Assembly (NCBI GenBank): GCA_930367205.1
Contig: OV884013.1
Location: 115,339,475 to 115,403,474 of the forward strand
DNA from: Acanthosoma haemorrhoidale
Taxonomy: Eukaryota > Arthropoda > Insecta > Hemiptera > Acanthosomatidae
Length of the DNA stretch: 64,000 bases
Direction of reading: 5' to 3'
Part shown: piece by piece, positions 8,929 through 21,496 of the stretch
How the letters are laid out: every line of letters starts with the position of its first letter
How positions within the stretch are numbered: the first letter of the stretch is position 1
Program-made: the position numbers and the translations under genes
Notes under the pieces: generated by a model
What the model saw: only the letters and a program-made list of their open reading frames with translations
Told to the model about the DNA's origin: nothing
Databases searched by the model: none

Positions 8929-11515
8929 CTGAAATTTTATAACACTTCAGTAGACTGATATAAACAATTTTTTTTTTGAATATTTAAATTATTCATTACT
9001 AGAAGAGAAATACTTTCTTGAAGTAATATGTTACCGGCTCAGGTCTGGCTAATAAGACCATAAGTACCTATGATTTTATTTAAGCCAGATTTTGTTATAT
9101 CACAAATTATCTGCCATCTTTGTATTTATTAAACCTGAAAAAAATCAAACAGAAAATAACATCACTAAAATCAAAGCCAATATAGTTAATCATAATTTAA
9201 TAGATAAAAATGTGTCTACCTTTTATACTGAGATAATATATAATCCTACATAGAATTTATTATTTGTTATTAGCATCAATTATTTATTTCCAGAAGCCAA
9301 TGAATTGTGTCACAAGTTCTCAGGCTAAAAACGTACAGGAGAACTTATTTCATAGGTGTGGTTATAGGTATTTCTCACTATATTTACTTTTTTGTTTACT
9401 ATTTTTAAGATTTTTTCATTATTTTAATACTAGCTTTTTGAGAGCCGATTTGTCCAAGTGGAAATCTTAATGCAATAGGACTATTTTCATTTAACAAGTT
9501 TAATTTCACGGCCCGACACCCAAAAGAATTAGAATGAGGACAAATAGTCTAAATGTTAAGGGATAGTCTAAGGAACATATCAATTTTCAAAATAGTTATA
9601 ACTAAAGTTCCTTACTCGGGGTTGCTAGAATATTTGTTTATTTAACTCAATCAACACAAACATTATTTTGCAAAATCTTTTACAAATTCACTAAAATATT
9701 AACTTAACTCAAAACATTACTATAAATAACATTTTTATAGTATTTAAAAATGTGCATAAATTTCTTTTCTAAAACTTTATTTATTTATAATTTGTTGTAA
9801 CGTTTTGGACTCCATTAGTATATCATAAGGAAACATTTACACAAACAGAAAAAAACATCTCAATAAGTAAACATTTATTTATTTAAAAAGGGAATATTCC
9901 ACTAAATGTAAATCCATGTACTTTACGTATCCATGTTGTGTCGTTCCAAAATTAAAACAAGAGAAATAAATTAATACATATTAAATAAATTAATAACATT
10001 AAAATATTTCCTCACTAGGAAATCATCATTTTGTTTAAAATAGTTCGTCAGTAGGCTCTGGGAATTAGTAGCACCTGGAGGTTATCAGGGGTTTCAGTAT
10101 CTTATGACAAATATGATACGTCTCATTGTCGTCAAATGATTGAATTAAATTTAAAAATTTTAATTATTTATTATATCCACATTTCCCTGAGAACCATGGA
10201 TTAGATACTAATGTCAGTCATTTTTGAAATTTTTATTAGTACCTTACCCCTACAGTATTTTTCCAGATTGCAAGTCATTTAATAGTACCACATTTAGTGT
10301 AAATTAAAGCAGGCGTTCCATAGTTAAACTGGAATTACATCCATTTTTATAAATTTAGATCCCAAGGATATTTTATAATTATTAATTTTTTCGAGTAGTT
10401 TGGAGGTTTATTAAAGAAGCAACTTAGTTGTCCTAACAAGACCGAGTAAAGTATACATAGATCTAGATCTCTCAGAACCCCCTCCCCCCCCCCATAGGGA
10501 GGTTGGAAATCGAGCCTAGATCCCCATCTCACTGAGACTGTTTACGATAACTACCGTAAATTCACTTTTTACCTATTCAGGTCTTATCTTATAGACTAAA
10601 ATTTATTAACAATACATGGAATAACCAACAATAAATTGAAATAAAACAAAAATATTATAAAACACTTCAGTAGCCTAGAGATAATAAAAACGTTTCATAC
10701 AAAATCATTAAAGGAATTTACTTTTTCAATGGCTATTTAGAACTGCAAACTAAACTGTAATAGATAAAAAAAACAAAAAACTATTCATCTCTAAAAACAA
10801 TCAATAAAAAATTAACTATCAAATATAAATAAAGAAAATAAGTCAAAAATTTACCAGAAAACAAAAATAATATCGAGGGAGGTGAAAGTTGGTCTTATTA
10901 AATAAAATATGTCATTATTAAAAACTTTTTGTCGCCTAGAGCTATCTGGATTTTATATCGGTCCAATTAATTTAAAGTTATTGTAAACAAATTTTTTTTT
11001 AATTTTTACTCAGTTTTAAAATGTATTACATACTTTTAATTTGAAATGTGTATAGTCTCGATTATTTCATTTTAGAAGTGATACATTCCCTTCAGATAAT
11101 TTTTACCTCATCAAAATCTAAACTATTTACACAATGTTTAGCATGATAAATTAAGAAAACTCTCGTATTTATCTAACATTAATTCTTATAAATAATTGTT
11201 AAGTTCTACAAAAAGGAAAAATAATGTTTAAGAGTTTGACAAGAGAACTTAGTATTTTAATGATAGATACTATTTTTCTATAAGAAATACTATTTTATCA
11301 TTTTTTCTAATAAGAAATGAAGATTTTAATGGAGCAATTTTGAATAACTGTTCTATGTGTGTGTATGAAGTCATAAACTACAATCATACTAAATTTAATC
11401 ATAGCAACAAATGCTTATTTTAAAATTGGAACTCTATACACAATATTATACTCGACATATCACAGGATTATAGTTGAACGACTAGTAATACATCCCAACA
11501 TAATATAATACACAG
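8929..11515. other. 2.6-kb intron or spacer, no finger exon
   Basis: Both strands were read for the finger signature and none was found. Contents are A/T-rich runs, a C-rich stretch near 10484-10494, and short open frames with biased composition. It separates the left tandem cluster from the next group. Confidence 0.5.
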
Positions 11516-11718
11516 CTATCTCTCAGAAAACATGAGGAATTGTGATGAGTGTTTCACCGCAATATGAGATTTTAAATTGCTTTTTAATTTTGACCTGTGC
11601 GAACAGTGCGGACATTGGAACTGTGGAGGCTTGCCACATTCATATTTCTTATGGTTATATAAACCTTCTTTATACCTGTAAGTTTTTCCACATTCACATT
11701 GGTGCTGGGGAACCAGAC
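11516..11718 (-). CDS. lola: lola-type alternative 3' exon 8 (no ATG in leader)
   Basis: 67-residue tail after ataaattttcag|gtctgg (GT). Ligands are C8, C10, H23, C28, C36, C39, H52, H57. Finger 1 is CECGKTYRYKEGLYNHK. The linker reads GKPPQFQ, with Pro in place of the usual Glu (shared with exon 37). Finger 2 is CPHCSHRSKLKSNLKSH. A 10-residue tail (SSQFLMFSER) follows. Confidence 0.9.
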
Positions 11719-12284
11719 CTGAAAATTTATAGAAAAAAACTAATAAAGTTATGAATACAGATGATCAAGTGATAAAATTAATAAAGCGTTGAGATAAAGA
11801 AGGAATATGTTGTGAAACTTAAATTAGCCGCAACAAATAAATTTGCCAACTAAAATATAAATTAAGCAGTTATTATGGCATTTGGTCTATACTAGTCATG
11901 TATAGTCCTGAGATAGCATTAACAGAGCACAGTGAAGTCCTGATAATAAATTAACTTACTAAATAAAACAATCCCAAGATAATGGATATGAGCACAAAGT
12001 TAGCTATCAAAACTTAATATAAACACATCACAAGGTTAATGTAGAAAAAATAACACATTCAAACTAGAAAGGCTTCCCACTTTTAGGATTAATTATTTTA
12101 TTGGTTTGTAGTTTTTTGAGGGAAGGGGAATTTTAGTTTTGGAGACACGAGTATTTTTTTTAAGGCAGTTGTAATTGTAAAAATAAATATTTAAAATGTA
12201 TCCTTATGGTTTATGCATGCAATGTTATAATACATGTATACAATAATATATATGTCCGCAGTTCTAAAATCTATGTTTCAAAAT

Positions 12285-12478
12285 TTATTTTTCTAAAATA
12301 TATGGCATGTGTTTTGAAAAAAGGTGTTTTTTTAAACTGACTTTCTGTTTGGCTTTGTACGGGCAATGAGGGCATAGAAACTGTGGTTCTTTTCCACACT
12401 CATACTTTTTGTGATTATATAGGCCTTCTTTGTACCTGTAGCTCTTTCCACATTCACATTTGTACCGCGGAATCCGTC
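12285..12478 (-). CDS. lola: lola-type alternative 3' exon 9
   Basis: 64-residue tail after tttttttttgcag|gacgg (GA). Ligands are C8, C10, H23, C28, C36, C39, H52, H57. Finger 1 is CECGKSYRYKEGLYNHK and finger 2 CPHCPYKAKQKVSLKKH. It shares first-finger wording with exon 8 and 10, so these three form a sub-family. A decayed tandem copy with matching 3' flank (gttctaaaat…) lies 340 bp upstream. Confidence 0.9.
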
Positions 12479-12821
12479 CTGCAAAAAAAAATTAGGTTAT
12501 GAATTCAAATGAGCAAATGATACGAGTTAATAAATTGCTAACAGAAAAGTGAATATGCTGTGAAACTTACAATATTTACAACAAATACTCATGCCCTGTA
12601 AAATATATAAACAGTTATTATGATCTTTAATCTATAGCAGCCATGTAGCATGCTGAAATATCATTAACAGAGCTCAGTATTTACTGTTAATAATTAAACG
12701 TACCAAATAAAAATATTTTAGACCGATATGTGAGCATAACTAATAAACCAAACTTAATAGCACCACATCTCAAGGATACTATAGGAAAAAACATATGACT
12801 TTCCTAATGTGCTGTTCTAAA

Positions 12822-12943
12822 ATGTATTTTTCTACAACATATGTCACGTGCCTCGAAAAAAGGTGATTTTTAAAATTTATTTTATGTTTGGCTTTGTAGG
12901 GGCAATGACGACGCAGAAACTAGAGGTTCTTTTCATAATTCCT
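12822..12943 (-). pseudogene. Decayed copy of exon 9
   Basis: The minus strand keeps HCPYKAKHKINFKNHLFSRH and the downstream tail VEK, aligned with exon 9. Before that it reads KNL*FLRRHC, so the linker carries a stop and the first cysteine of finger 2 is lost. Finger 1 and the acceptor are gone: the relic stops at aattcctg. The final stop is also lost (TAC instead of TAA). Confidence 0.8.
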
Positions 12944-13346
12944 GTGAATAAATATGTCATGAATGCCTTGAGAAGTAAATCTTGAGCTATTCTACACTTT
13001 AACATCAAAAACTGTCAACTATTTTGATTAATTTTCATTATTGTTAAATAAATGATACAATTTGTGATTAAAGAAATATCACTTCATATAATATCATATA
13101 TTAATGTAATTAAAAATTAATAGTTTGATGCAAGTAAGATACTAAACTTATTCGTAAAATAAAAAGGGAAAAGGTGATTTATGAGTTTCAATAAAGTGAT
13201 AAGTTAATTAAAATCTAGAAATATTTGTTTAATTAGTAATACACATTACAATCAATAAACAAATAATAGCCACAAACTGAATGGATAAATAGAATGAATC
13301 GAGTACTTGAGAACATTTAAATATACAATAAGATAAAAATACACAT

Positions 13347-13531
13347 TTACATAATTTTCATGTGTTTAGAGATAATGTGTGCTTTGATATTAATTTTTTG
13401 TTTTGCTTTATATGAACAATGAGGGCATTTGAAAGCGGGGTCTTTTCCGCATTCAAACTTTTGATGATTGTATAGACCCCTTTTATACCTATAACTCTTT
13501 CCACATTCACATCTGTAGCCAGTTTTAAACT
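13347..13531 (-). CDS. lola: lola-type alternative 3' exon 10
   Basis: 61-residue tail after a run of T ending ttttag|agttt. First bases are AG, the only exon with this pair. Ligands are C8, C10, H23, C28, C36, C39, H52, H57. Finger 1 is CECGKSYRYKRGLYNHQ and the linker is GKDPAFK, with Asp and Ala replacing Glu and Gln. Finger 2 is CPHCSYKAKQKINIKAH, very like exon 11. It is the last exon of the contiguous CxC series. Confidence 0.9.
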
Positions 13532-14055
13532 CTAAAAAAAAAAAAAAATAAATAAATAATGAAACACACCCATTAATAATTTTTTATTAAATTTAAAACT
13601 AATTTAATTGAATGGTCTAAGCTAGAATTTTTTCTCCATTGGAAAAAAAAAAACTCATGGCTCAACCTCAAGAGTCGACTGAAAGGTAGTTGGCAGGTTC
13701 TACCTAGGTCAGTGTTAGGCTGTTTCCCTCTAACTTAATTATGGTTAGCGGATTGACTAGTTATTCAAGTAACTACTAATATTATTCTCAAGAGGTTAAC
13801 TGAATCGTAACCAGACCATGTTCGGCGGAAGGGGAGCCAGACCACAAGACTAAGGGGGCAGCTTGAATGCTATCAGCTAGAACTTTTCAATTATTAACTT
13901 AATATAACCACTAATCATACTGATAGACAAAAAAATAATTTAGAAATACAAAGATACACATAAATCAAAATAGGAAACGTCAAATTTTATATTTTCCAGA
14001 GTAATACTTCATACTTCTCTGAAGTAATAAATAATAAACCATAAATATTCATCGA

Positions 14056-14258
14056 TTAAATGATAACTTTCATATGTTTAGCAGCTATATGAGATTTTAT
14101 GTTGATTTTTTGCCTAGCTTTGAATGGGCAGTAAGGGCAATTGAATTGTGGCTCTTTTCCACAATCGTATTTTTTGTGTGTGTATAAACCTTGTCTTGAT
14201 TTATAACGTCTCATACAAACTAAGCATTCATAAATTTTAGATGATCCTTTAACAGAAC
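14056..14258 (-). CDS. lola: lola-type alternative 3' exon 11
   Basis: 67-residue tail after tttgttttttcag|gttctg (GT). From here rightward most exons have two residues between the first cysteines (CLVC). Ligands are C12, C15, H28, C33, C41, C44, H57, H62. Finger 1 is unusual, with MRRYKSRQGLYTHK in place of GKSYRYK, and YDCGKEPQF at the linker. Finger 2 CPYCPFKARQKINIKSH resembles exon 10, suggesting mixed ancestry. Confidence 0.9.
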
Positions 14259-15343
14259 CTGAAAAAACAAAAATTAAAAATTAATAACATGGCAATATAA
14301 TTGACTGTAATAAACACCGAGCACAAGCGGAGAGCCTCTACTTTCATTCAAATAGAGGATCGTCTTTTCTATTGTCACCTATATGTTCTATAATAGCTGT
14401 CACAAAAATGCTGGTTAGTTTTAATGGAAGGGTGCAAAAATTAATTAAACATGAAAAACTAACTTCTTAGGTCTCTGCTCAGAAGAAGGTATTAAAAGAT
14501 TAAAAGTTTTTGTTGCCCCCCGATGGTTAAGGACACATTAAAAGTCATAGCAAGTAATAATTTCAAAAATATTTCAAAAAATAATGTTTTGAAAACCAAA
14601 AATATAAATAGGGTATTTAATGCTTCTCCATTTGTTTTATTATATAAATTATTTACAAGACGTTGATATACAATGCCAAGAATGCACAAAGAGTATAAAA
14701 ATGAGATGAGAACAAATAAAAAACAATTTATAAGATTTTTTATTAATTAAAAATAAAATGTAGTAAATTAAATTAAAAATAAATTTCGTATTAATCTTTA
14801 ATTATTTTGATTAAATAGCCATTTTTAATTTTCTGAACTCCTTGGTTCATAATAAGCTGTGAAGTTAAATAAACAAAAACGTACCTCTTTACATAGCCCA
14901 TGTATTTTCAGGAACATTCTATGGATGTAGCTAGTGTTAAATTTATACAACCAATAATAATAATAATAATAATAAACAATACCAATAATAATTAATTAGC
15001 AGGGCTGATAGACCAATAAGGCAGGTTATCTACAGGTTACCACCCTATTTTAGCGAGAGGGGAGGGGAGTCCCTGGCTTATTATGTGAATCAGTTAGGTA
15101 GTTGAGATGAAAACTTTAACAGCATAAACAAAAAATTATCCCATTTTATAGGATAGCACACAATTTAAATACAATTACAATGAACACAACCAATTCATAA
15201 AAAAATATACTAAATATTTATTATAAGAACCACTAAAATTTTATGTACCAATATTTTTTTATTAATTATAATGTGAATAATAGTTTCTTTTAATACAATT
15301 AAATTAAATGCAGAAGAATAAACATTTAAAGTTGAAAATCTTA
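14259..15343. other. Spacer, no gene seen
   Basis: No finger signature. It holds a (TAA)n run near 14948-14975 and a short G-rich stretch (gagaggggaggggag) near 15054-15069. The minus-strand open frame at 14492-14689 is hydrophobic and AT-driven. Confidence 0.4.
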
Positions 15344-15579
15344 TTAATTATTTATTACAGTCGGATCCATACCAGTACAAAAATTAACTACATTGCAAAT
15401 CTTATGTTTACTGATAATATGAGTTTTCAAATTTCCCTTATGTTTAGTTTTGTGATTGCAATGGGGACAATGGAACTGAGGCTCTTTACCACACTCGTAT
15501 TTCTGATGGTTGTATAAGCCTTCTTTGTATCGGTAAGATTTTCGACAAATTTGACAAACAAATCTTTTTCCTGACATTC
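15344..15579 (-). CDS. lola: lola-type alternative 3' exon 12
   Basis: 78-residue tail after tgtttatttcag|gaatg (GA). Ligands are C9, C12, H25, C30, C38, C41, H54, H59. Finger 1 is CQICRKSYRYKEGLYNHQ; finger 2 is CPHCNHKTKHKGNLKTH, almost the same as finger 2 of exon 16. A 19-residue tail follows the last histidine (KICNVVNFCTGMDPTVINN), longer than most. Confidence 0.9.
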
Positions 15580-16347
15580 CTGAAATAAACAATAAATGAT
15601 ATATTAGAATAACAAATTGTTAAATCGGGTCTTCAAAATAATTGCAGTGATTTCATGATTCAACAATGAAGATAAATGAAATATCAATAACTTATTTCAT
15701 TTAATAACTATTTCCCTGGAGATACTCTGAGGGTAGAAAGGCACATATCGAAGAAAATTCATAAAATTTATTTAAAATTATTCAAAAGGAATAAGAATAA
15801 CATGTAGAATAGTTTTTAAGAAATAAACTAAAAACATATTGTGCGGATAGCATGCAATAGGTGGTGAAATGAAATCCGTTCTTTAAGGGCTACAACAAGG
15901 AACTTCTTGAGAACACATTTACAATCACATACAACATTTATGTTATAAAGACTTCGTTCTTTACTTTACAATATAAATACACACACTTAATAATTACACT
16001 TGATTGAGTTAAGGCTAATTGTCAATAAATTATCAAGAAAACGTACTACATAAATCTGGAACCTAATCTCTAATGGGTTGTGTGGGGCAAGAAATAAAAA
16101 CTGAACGTTAAAATAATTCAATGATTTATTTCAATAAAATCCCATATAAACTCAATTACTTATCTTAATACTAAATCAATAGCCTATGATCATTTAATAT
16201 CAATTTAAACGAAAATTAGTATTAAAAAAATAATTCTTATAAAAAATATTCCTGTGCTAAAAAAAATCAATATATAAATCGGAATAATTAAATGATACAT
16301 TGAGAAAATATTTATTACATGATGAAACAATAAATAACAAACCATTT

Positions 16348-16532
16348 TCACCTAATATGCCTAGAAATAATATGACTCTTCATATTTCCTTTATATTTGG
16401 TTCTGTGCGGGCAATGAGGACACTTGAACTGTGGCTCTTTTCCACAGTCAAATCGCAAGTGCTTACTTAAACCTTCTCTGTAACGGTAGCTCTTATCACA
16501 TTGAAAGCATTTGAAACGATTTTCATCAATAC
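16348..16532 (-). CDS. lola: lola-type alternative 3' exon 13
   Basis: 61-residue tail after tttgtattttcag|gtattg (GT). Ligands are C9, C12, H25, C30, C38, C41, H54, H59. Finger 1 is CFQCDKSYRYREGLSKHLRFDC, with Asp before the last cysteine; the relic at 33752-33797 shares this form. Finger 2 is CPHCPHRTKYKGNMKSH. It ends IR directly after the last histidine. Confidence 0.9.
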
Positions 16533-17001
16533 CTGAAAATACAAATGTAATTTGCACTTTATTCTAATAATAGCAGAATTAATAATAATATTTTTATTTA
16601 TCATCTCCCTTGGTACTACTTTACCATACAAGTACATAGAAAGGTACAAAAAAGTAACTAACTAACATATAAATAATATTTATAAAAAAATGATAACAAT
16701 CGAGAAAATCTTAATATATTATGATGAAACAACAATTAGTAAAGAGCAATAAGTCTGACGCTACCCTGATAGCAAGCATACTAAGCTAGCAAGCTATTTT
16801 GTTTAGAGCTAGTTTTATGAAAGCCAAGAGGATACTTGCACAGTGGTTGTTTTAAATATATTTTTAGACAATGAAAAAAAATCACACACAGTAACTTTGT
16901 AAATTTCAATTGGATATAATACAATATATTCATAGTCTGCTCTGGCAACTAGGAATGCTAAAGATACAATTAGTACAGTTTTATACTAGATTCAAGTATA
17001 T

Positions 17002-17189
17002 CTATAATATATGTCTCCCAAAGACATGTCTTTTAAGTTGCCCTTTGTATGTGGCTTTATAAGAGCAATGTGGGCACTGTAATTGTGGCTCTTTACCACA
17101 CTCGTATCTAGTATGCTGAGTGATCCCTGTCTTGGTTTTGTACGTTCTGTGGCAAACATCACATTCATACTTGTGTTGATTAACATATC
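17002..17189 (-). CDS. lola: lola-type alternative 3' exon 14 (divergent)
   Basis: 62-residue tail after gttttctttcag|gatatg (GA); no in-frame ATG, and a misleading longer frame overlaps it. Ligands are C10, C13, H26, C31, C39, C42, H55, H60. Finger 1 is CDVCHRTYKTKTGITQHTRYEC and finger 2 CPHCSYKATYKGQLKRH; both are well off the array consensus. The linker is GKEPQLQ. It has only two residues after the last histidine. Confidence 0.88.
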
Positions 17190-19125
17190 CTGAAAGAAAA
17201 CAAAATAGTTAATAAACATAATATGAAATAATTAAAAATCACACATGAATTTTCACAAATGTATAGCTTTGTAGGAAGGCTGTAGTACAGAACATTAGAA
17301 TGGGTTCAATTATTCTAAAATCATAACTCAAGTATTTTAAAAAAGGAAATTCTGCTTGTCAAAATTTACACTGAATTATGCATGTTGTTTTTTAAAGAAT
17401 CCATCTGACGTATATTAATAAAGTTCTTAACTTACCCGATATGAAACAAAAAGCATGCATATAAAATTATATCAGGTCAGATATCACAGTATGAAGAGCT
17501 AGGAGAAATTTGTAAGAATGCTTTATGATCAACGTACAAAAGTTCTTGTAAACACTAACTGTAAAAAATAAGAGTGTGTAATCAATGGCCATCTTAAGAG
17601 CATTGGTTGCCTGACTACTAACAAAGGCAAAATCCAGGTTAGATCCCAGCTCCCCTAATGATTTTTTCTTGAGAGGGGTGGGTCTCACAGTTGGGTTTCA
17701 CTCATCTCCGAGAGAATGAATGAGTAGCAAATCCGGTTTTGAAAAAAAGGTGCCTCAGTGCCATCTACAGACAATGGATTAGTCCAATTTATGGATTACA
17801 GTCTATAGACTACATTTTGACTTTCAAAACTTTACCAAACACAATAGTGCGACACACGTTTGTTAGCATTTGCTCTCTTTTCCTTTGGTTGACACTAATG
17901 ACAAGGTAATCTGGAAATGATGTTGTTGGTCAATGCCTTTATGCAATTCAGTATCTTGGGTCAATCTGACAAGATTTAATTAAAATTCTCAAGTATATAT
18001 GAGAATAGTTACTTATATCGCTTAGTGCTTTTATGTAAATACGTACTAGTAAAAAAAATACACAAAAAATAATACTAAAACTATCACAACTTTATTTCTA
18101 TCTTCCGTTACTATACAGTGGTATTAAAACTTTTTAAATAGCTAATAGACAATTCTTGTCAAAAATCAAAAAAAAAATATAGCAGAAGAAAAAATTAACT
18201 TAATATTAAACAAGTATGAAATAGTCTGTTATATTATGAGTTATTTTTAGAATTAAGGATTTACATAAATACAATGTTAGTAGCATTAAAAATATTATAA
18301 AAAAGGAAATAAGATTATTTACAATATTATTTATGTTCTCGTGCATGAAAGAATCCGAGGATTGCTTAAATGATGATACAAATTTTTGCGTCAGTAATAT
18401 GAAGGGTTCAGTACAGAAGTGTCGTGAATCCACAATGGATTTAAAACCCTTACTTTTAAATACGAGCTTGGTACTTGATGTAATAATTAAATTGGCCCGA
18501 TCTTAGTAAGTGTAGGAATTTAACAATTATATGTTACTGTAGTATAACTGCTTCATGATGGGCGTACCTCCCAACACAAAAACGTTTGAGTCAGTGTTAC
18601 CGAATAAATGCCCAAGTAGCTGAAAGTGTCTCCAGAACTACGGAATCGAGTAAAACATTCAGAAAGAATATCCTAGTAATATTTTTTTTTTTAATTGTGC
18701 ATAATTCACTTTTGTAGAAGTTTTTTTATACATTCATAATTTGTTGATGAAATAATATTAAATTACATCAACAACATTAAAAGCCATATTTATTAATTAT
18801 GGCACAATAGATGTTTCCTGATGATCCACAAATGGAGTCCGATACATTACAACAAAAATTACGAATAGATAAAAAAAATTTTACAGAAGGATATTACACA
18901 CAATTTTTTAAAAATTATTATCTACTTCTACATGCTTCAATTTAGTATATATTAGTAATGTCATATTATACTATGACTACTTAAGGCAAACTCCAACAAA
19001 AGGAGCAAGAAGCAGCTGCTGCACGGGCACTGCTGTATAACCAATTTATTATGTCAATTTTCAATTGTATCGAAAATAACTTCAATTTCACAAAAATAAA
19101 TACATCAATTAAACATTTCTATTGC
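17190..19125. other. Spacer with one SINE-like trace
   Basis: No finger exon. Around 17585-17665 the plus strand reads ggccatcttaagagcattgg and later aggttagatcccagct, like the A and B boxes of the tRNA-derived SINEs elsewhere in the window. The rest is AT-rich, with short biased open frames on the minus strand. Confidence 0.4.
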
Positions 19126-19349
19126 TTAGCATATTTTCACTTTGAGATGCATTGATATAATATGACTTTTTAAATTCCCTTTATGGTGAGTTTTGTGAGG
19201 GCAATGTGGACATTGGAATTGAGGTTCCTTCCCACATTCAAACCTCACATGCTGGCTGATGCCTTGCTTAGAGCGGTAGCTTTTGTTGCAACCTGCACAC
19301 TTGTATAACTTCTCACCTCCAGGCTGCAGGGCAATCGAAAAAAAAATAT
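19126..19349 (-). CDS. lola: lola-type alternative 3' exon 15 (hydrophobic leader)
   Basis: 74-residue tail. Two acceptors are possible: tcttttttgcag|atatt and, 26 bases in, ccctgcag|cctgg. Only the first gives the phase shared by all other exons, so I place the start there (AT). The leader begins IFFSIALQPGGEKLY because the exon keeps a run of nine T. Ligands are C18, C21, H34, C39, C47, C50, H63, H68. Finger 1 is CAGCNKSYRSKQGISQH; finger 2 is CPHCPHKTHHKGNLKSH. A third AG further in (cctggag|gtgag) would also fit the phase and would skip the leader. Confidence 0.85.
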
Positions 19350-21296
19350 CTGCAAAAAAGATATAAATGATTTCAGAATAAAGACTTGATAATTGACTAA
19401 TAAACTAATTAATAATTATAACCAAATAAAGGAGATAGTGACAGGGCCAGGAGTCTAATCGAGGACATTTTCGTGAATTTTGGCCCTCAAACTCTTTTTT
19501 TTCTTTGGCTAGTAATTATTAAAACAGCGGGATTGGAGACCAAAACTGGTTAATTAATACATGTTAAATATGTAATCCCATATAGAAGAAACAATCTCAC
19601 AGAAAATTTAAATAAAATATCACTTTGGGAATGTTTTCATCGGAATGTTTGCTTTGTCATGACTAGACTACCAACAGCAATGGATCCTGTTGGAAAGTGT
19701 GCCTATCCCGAGGAGGAAGTCCTAGGCGTGGATCCCACCCCTGACTATTTCATCTTTTTTCTTTGGTTAACAATTAGTAATAAAATAAGTCAATAATAAA
19801 TTTTAATTCAAATTAATGTTGAGCTCAGTTTAGTGTGGCTCACAGTGTGCTAGTACATAGATTAGTTAATACATTTTCTTAAAAAAAAAAAAAAAAAAGG
19901 GTATTAGTTATTTTACAAACAAAATAAGAAAGAACTCTTTATTATGAAATTTTTTATATTTATAAAAATATTGAAACCTTTTTAGGCATATTCATTTAAT
20001 ATCTAAATTAACTCAAATAGCATGATAAGTTAATAAATTCTTTATTTACATTTTTCTTGACACATTTTTGTAAGAATACATGGATATTATACATGAATAT
20101 TAGAGGATGACATTTAGGTATAATAGTATGCCTCAATTTGTAGTATGAGTTCATTAGAGAATGAACAACAAAAACGCTATTTGTTGTTTTAAAAAATTAT
20201 GGACAGAATTAGTTAATTTTCAATTGTAATGCGTGTTGAATGTTTTATGGACGGATTTCAAATGGTTTCCAAGCATTTGTTTCCGATGAAATTATTTAAT
20301 TATTATTCACCACTCTTTTCGAGTTTCTATATAAGATATATTTTATACTTAAATCTACATTTTATCCAATCCTCTTTTCCATATAAAAATGTTTTTCCCC
20401 CTTTGCTTTCACTACAAAAAATTAACCTGATGTAGGTGAGGCACCAAGTTGACAATATTTTCAATCAGAACACAGATCTCAGATGCGCGGATTATACCTC
20501 AAATGCTTGGAGATACGATGGTGCCCTGAGCAATACAATTTCAACTCATATCTAAAGACAGACAACATGTACAATTCTTATCAATCTACACCAATATTAA
20601 AATGAAATAAATAAACCGAAAAATGAAAAAAAAAATATGTATTCTTATATATTCTTTGTTTATGCAGAAGATTATAGGTGGTTGTAAACAAGCTGTCCAG
20701 ACTGTGTATAAGAGGGTTCATGAATTAAATACAACACTCTGTCATTAACCCAAGAGGAAATGTATTTAAACATGAAATAAATAATAATACAAGAAAACGT
20801 GGCCACTTGGTGAGAACAATTAATATTAATGCTAATAAAACTACTAAATGAAATTTGGTTTAATGTCTATTAATTGGCTAAGTAATAAAAAAAATAAAAA
20901 TATATTAGATAACATATATCTGTCCTAAAGATTTCGTTGTGAGTTGCATATTCAACATCGTCTCCATTTGGAGCTCCAGTGGCTAAGTTAATCATCCTTT
21001 GGAGATGCTTGTCAAGCGGCTTGCTTTATTTCCCAACTGGAAATAGAAATTGGTCCGTCCGAATCTTCGGGAACATATTCAATTTGGTACATATATAAAT
21101 ACAAAATAATACTAAATTCTAAGTGTAAACGAATGAGAGTCATCAACATTTATCATCATGATAATGAAATATAAAAGTTTAAATTTCAATCACAATACAA
21201 TTCCAGGGATTTATTTTAAACCTTTTGAAAATCAAATTTTCATCATAAACATTATTAATAAGTTGTTAGCAAATGTAAAAGTTGTTAACAAATTTT
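19350..21296. other. Spacer with SINE pieces
   Basis: No intact finger exon. SINE-related sequence lies at 19436-19555 and 19675-19790. A run of 18 A stands at 19880-19897. Near 20490-20560 a short stretch loosely recalls a finger exon end, but it is not convincing. Confidence 0.4.
19675..19790 (+). mobile_element. tRNA-derived SINE copy
   Basis: Plus strand: tggatcctgttggaaagtgt stands where the A box is expected and ggcgtggatcccacc matches a B box. Then follow a T-rich tail and ctttggttaacaattagtaa, the 3' word shared by the other copies. A separate inverted piece (gacagggccaggag, near 19440) belongs to the same family. Confidence 0.6.
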
Positions 21297-21496
21297 TTAA
21301 AAACTCTTAAGTAAAGAAATATGTTTGGTATAAATATGAGCTTTCAAATTCCCTTTATGTTTAGTTTTATGGTTGCAATGAGGGCAATGGAACTGCGGCT
21401 CCTTTCCACATTCGTATTTCTTGTGAGTGTAGAGACCAACTTTATGTCGATACGATTTATCACAATTGTTGCACTTGAACCTCCTAACGTCAAATT
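21297..21496 (-). CDS. lola: lola-type alternative 3' exon 16
   Basis: 66-residue tail after ctttttgtcatcag|aattt. First bases are AA, unique in the array. Ligands are C9, C12, H25, C30, C38, C41, H54, H59. Finger 1 is CNNCDKSYRHKVGLYTHK. Finger 2 CPHCNHKTKHKGNLKAH matches exon 12 in all but one residue, so the two isoforms probably share part of their target preference. The tail is ISLLKSF. Confidence 0.9.

Noticed and set aside
20480..20600. Possible finger-exon relic
   Set aside because: A short resemblance to exon ends (aaatgcttggagatacgatg) does not continue into any cysteine or linker wording.
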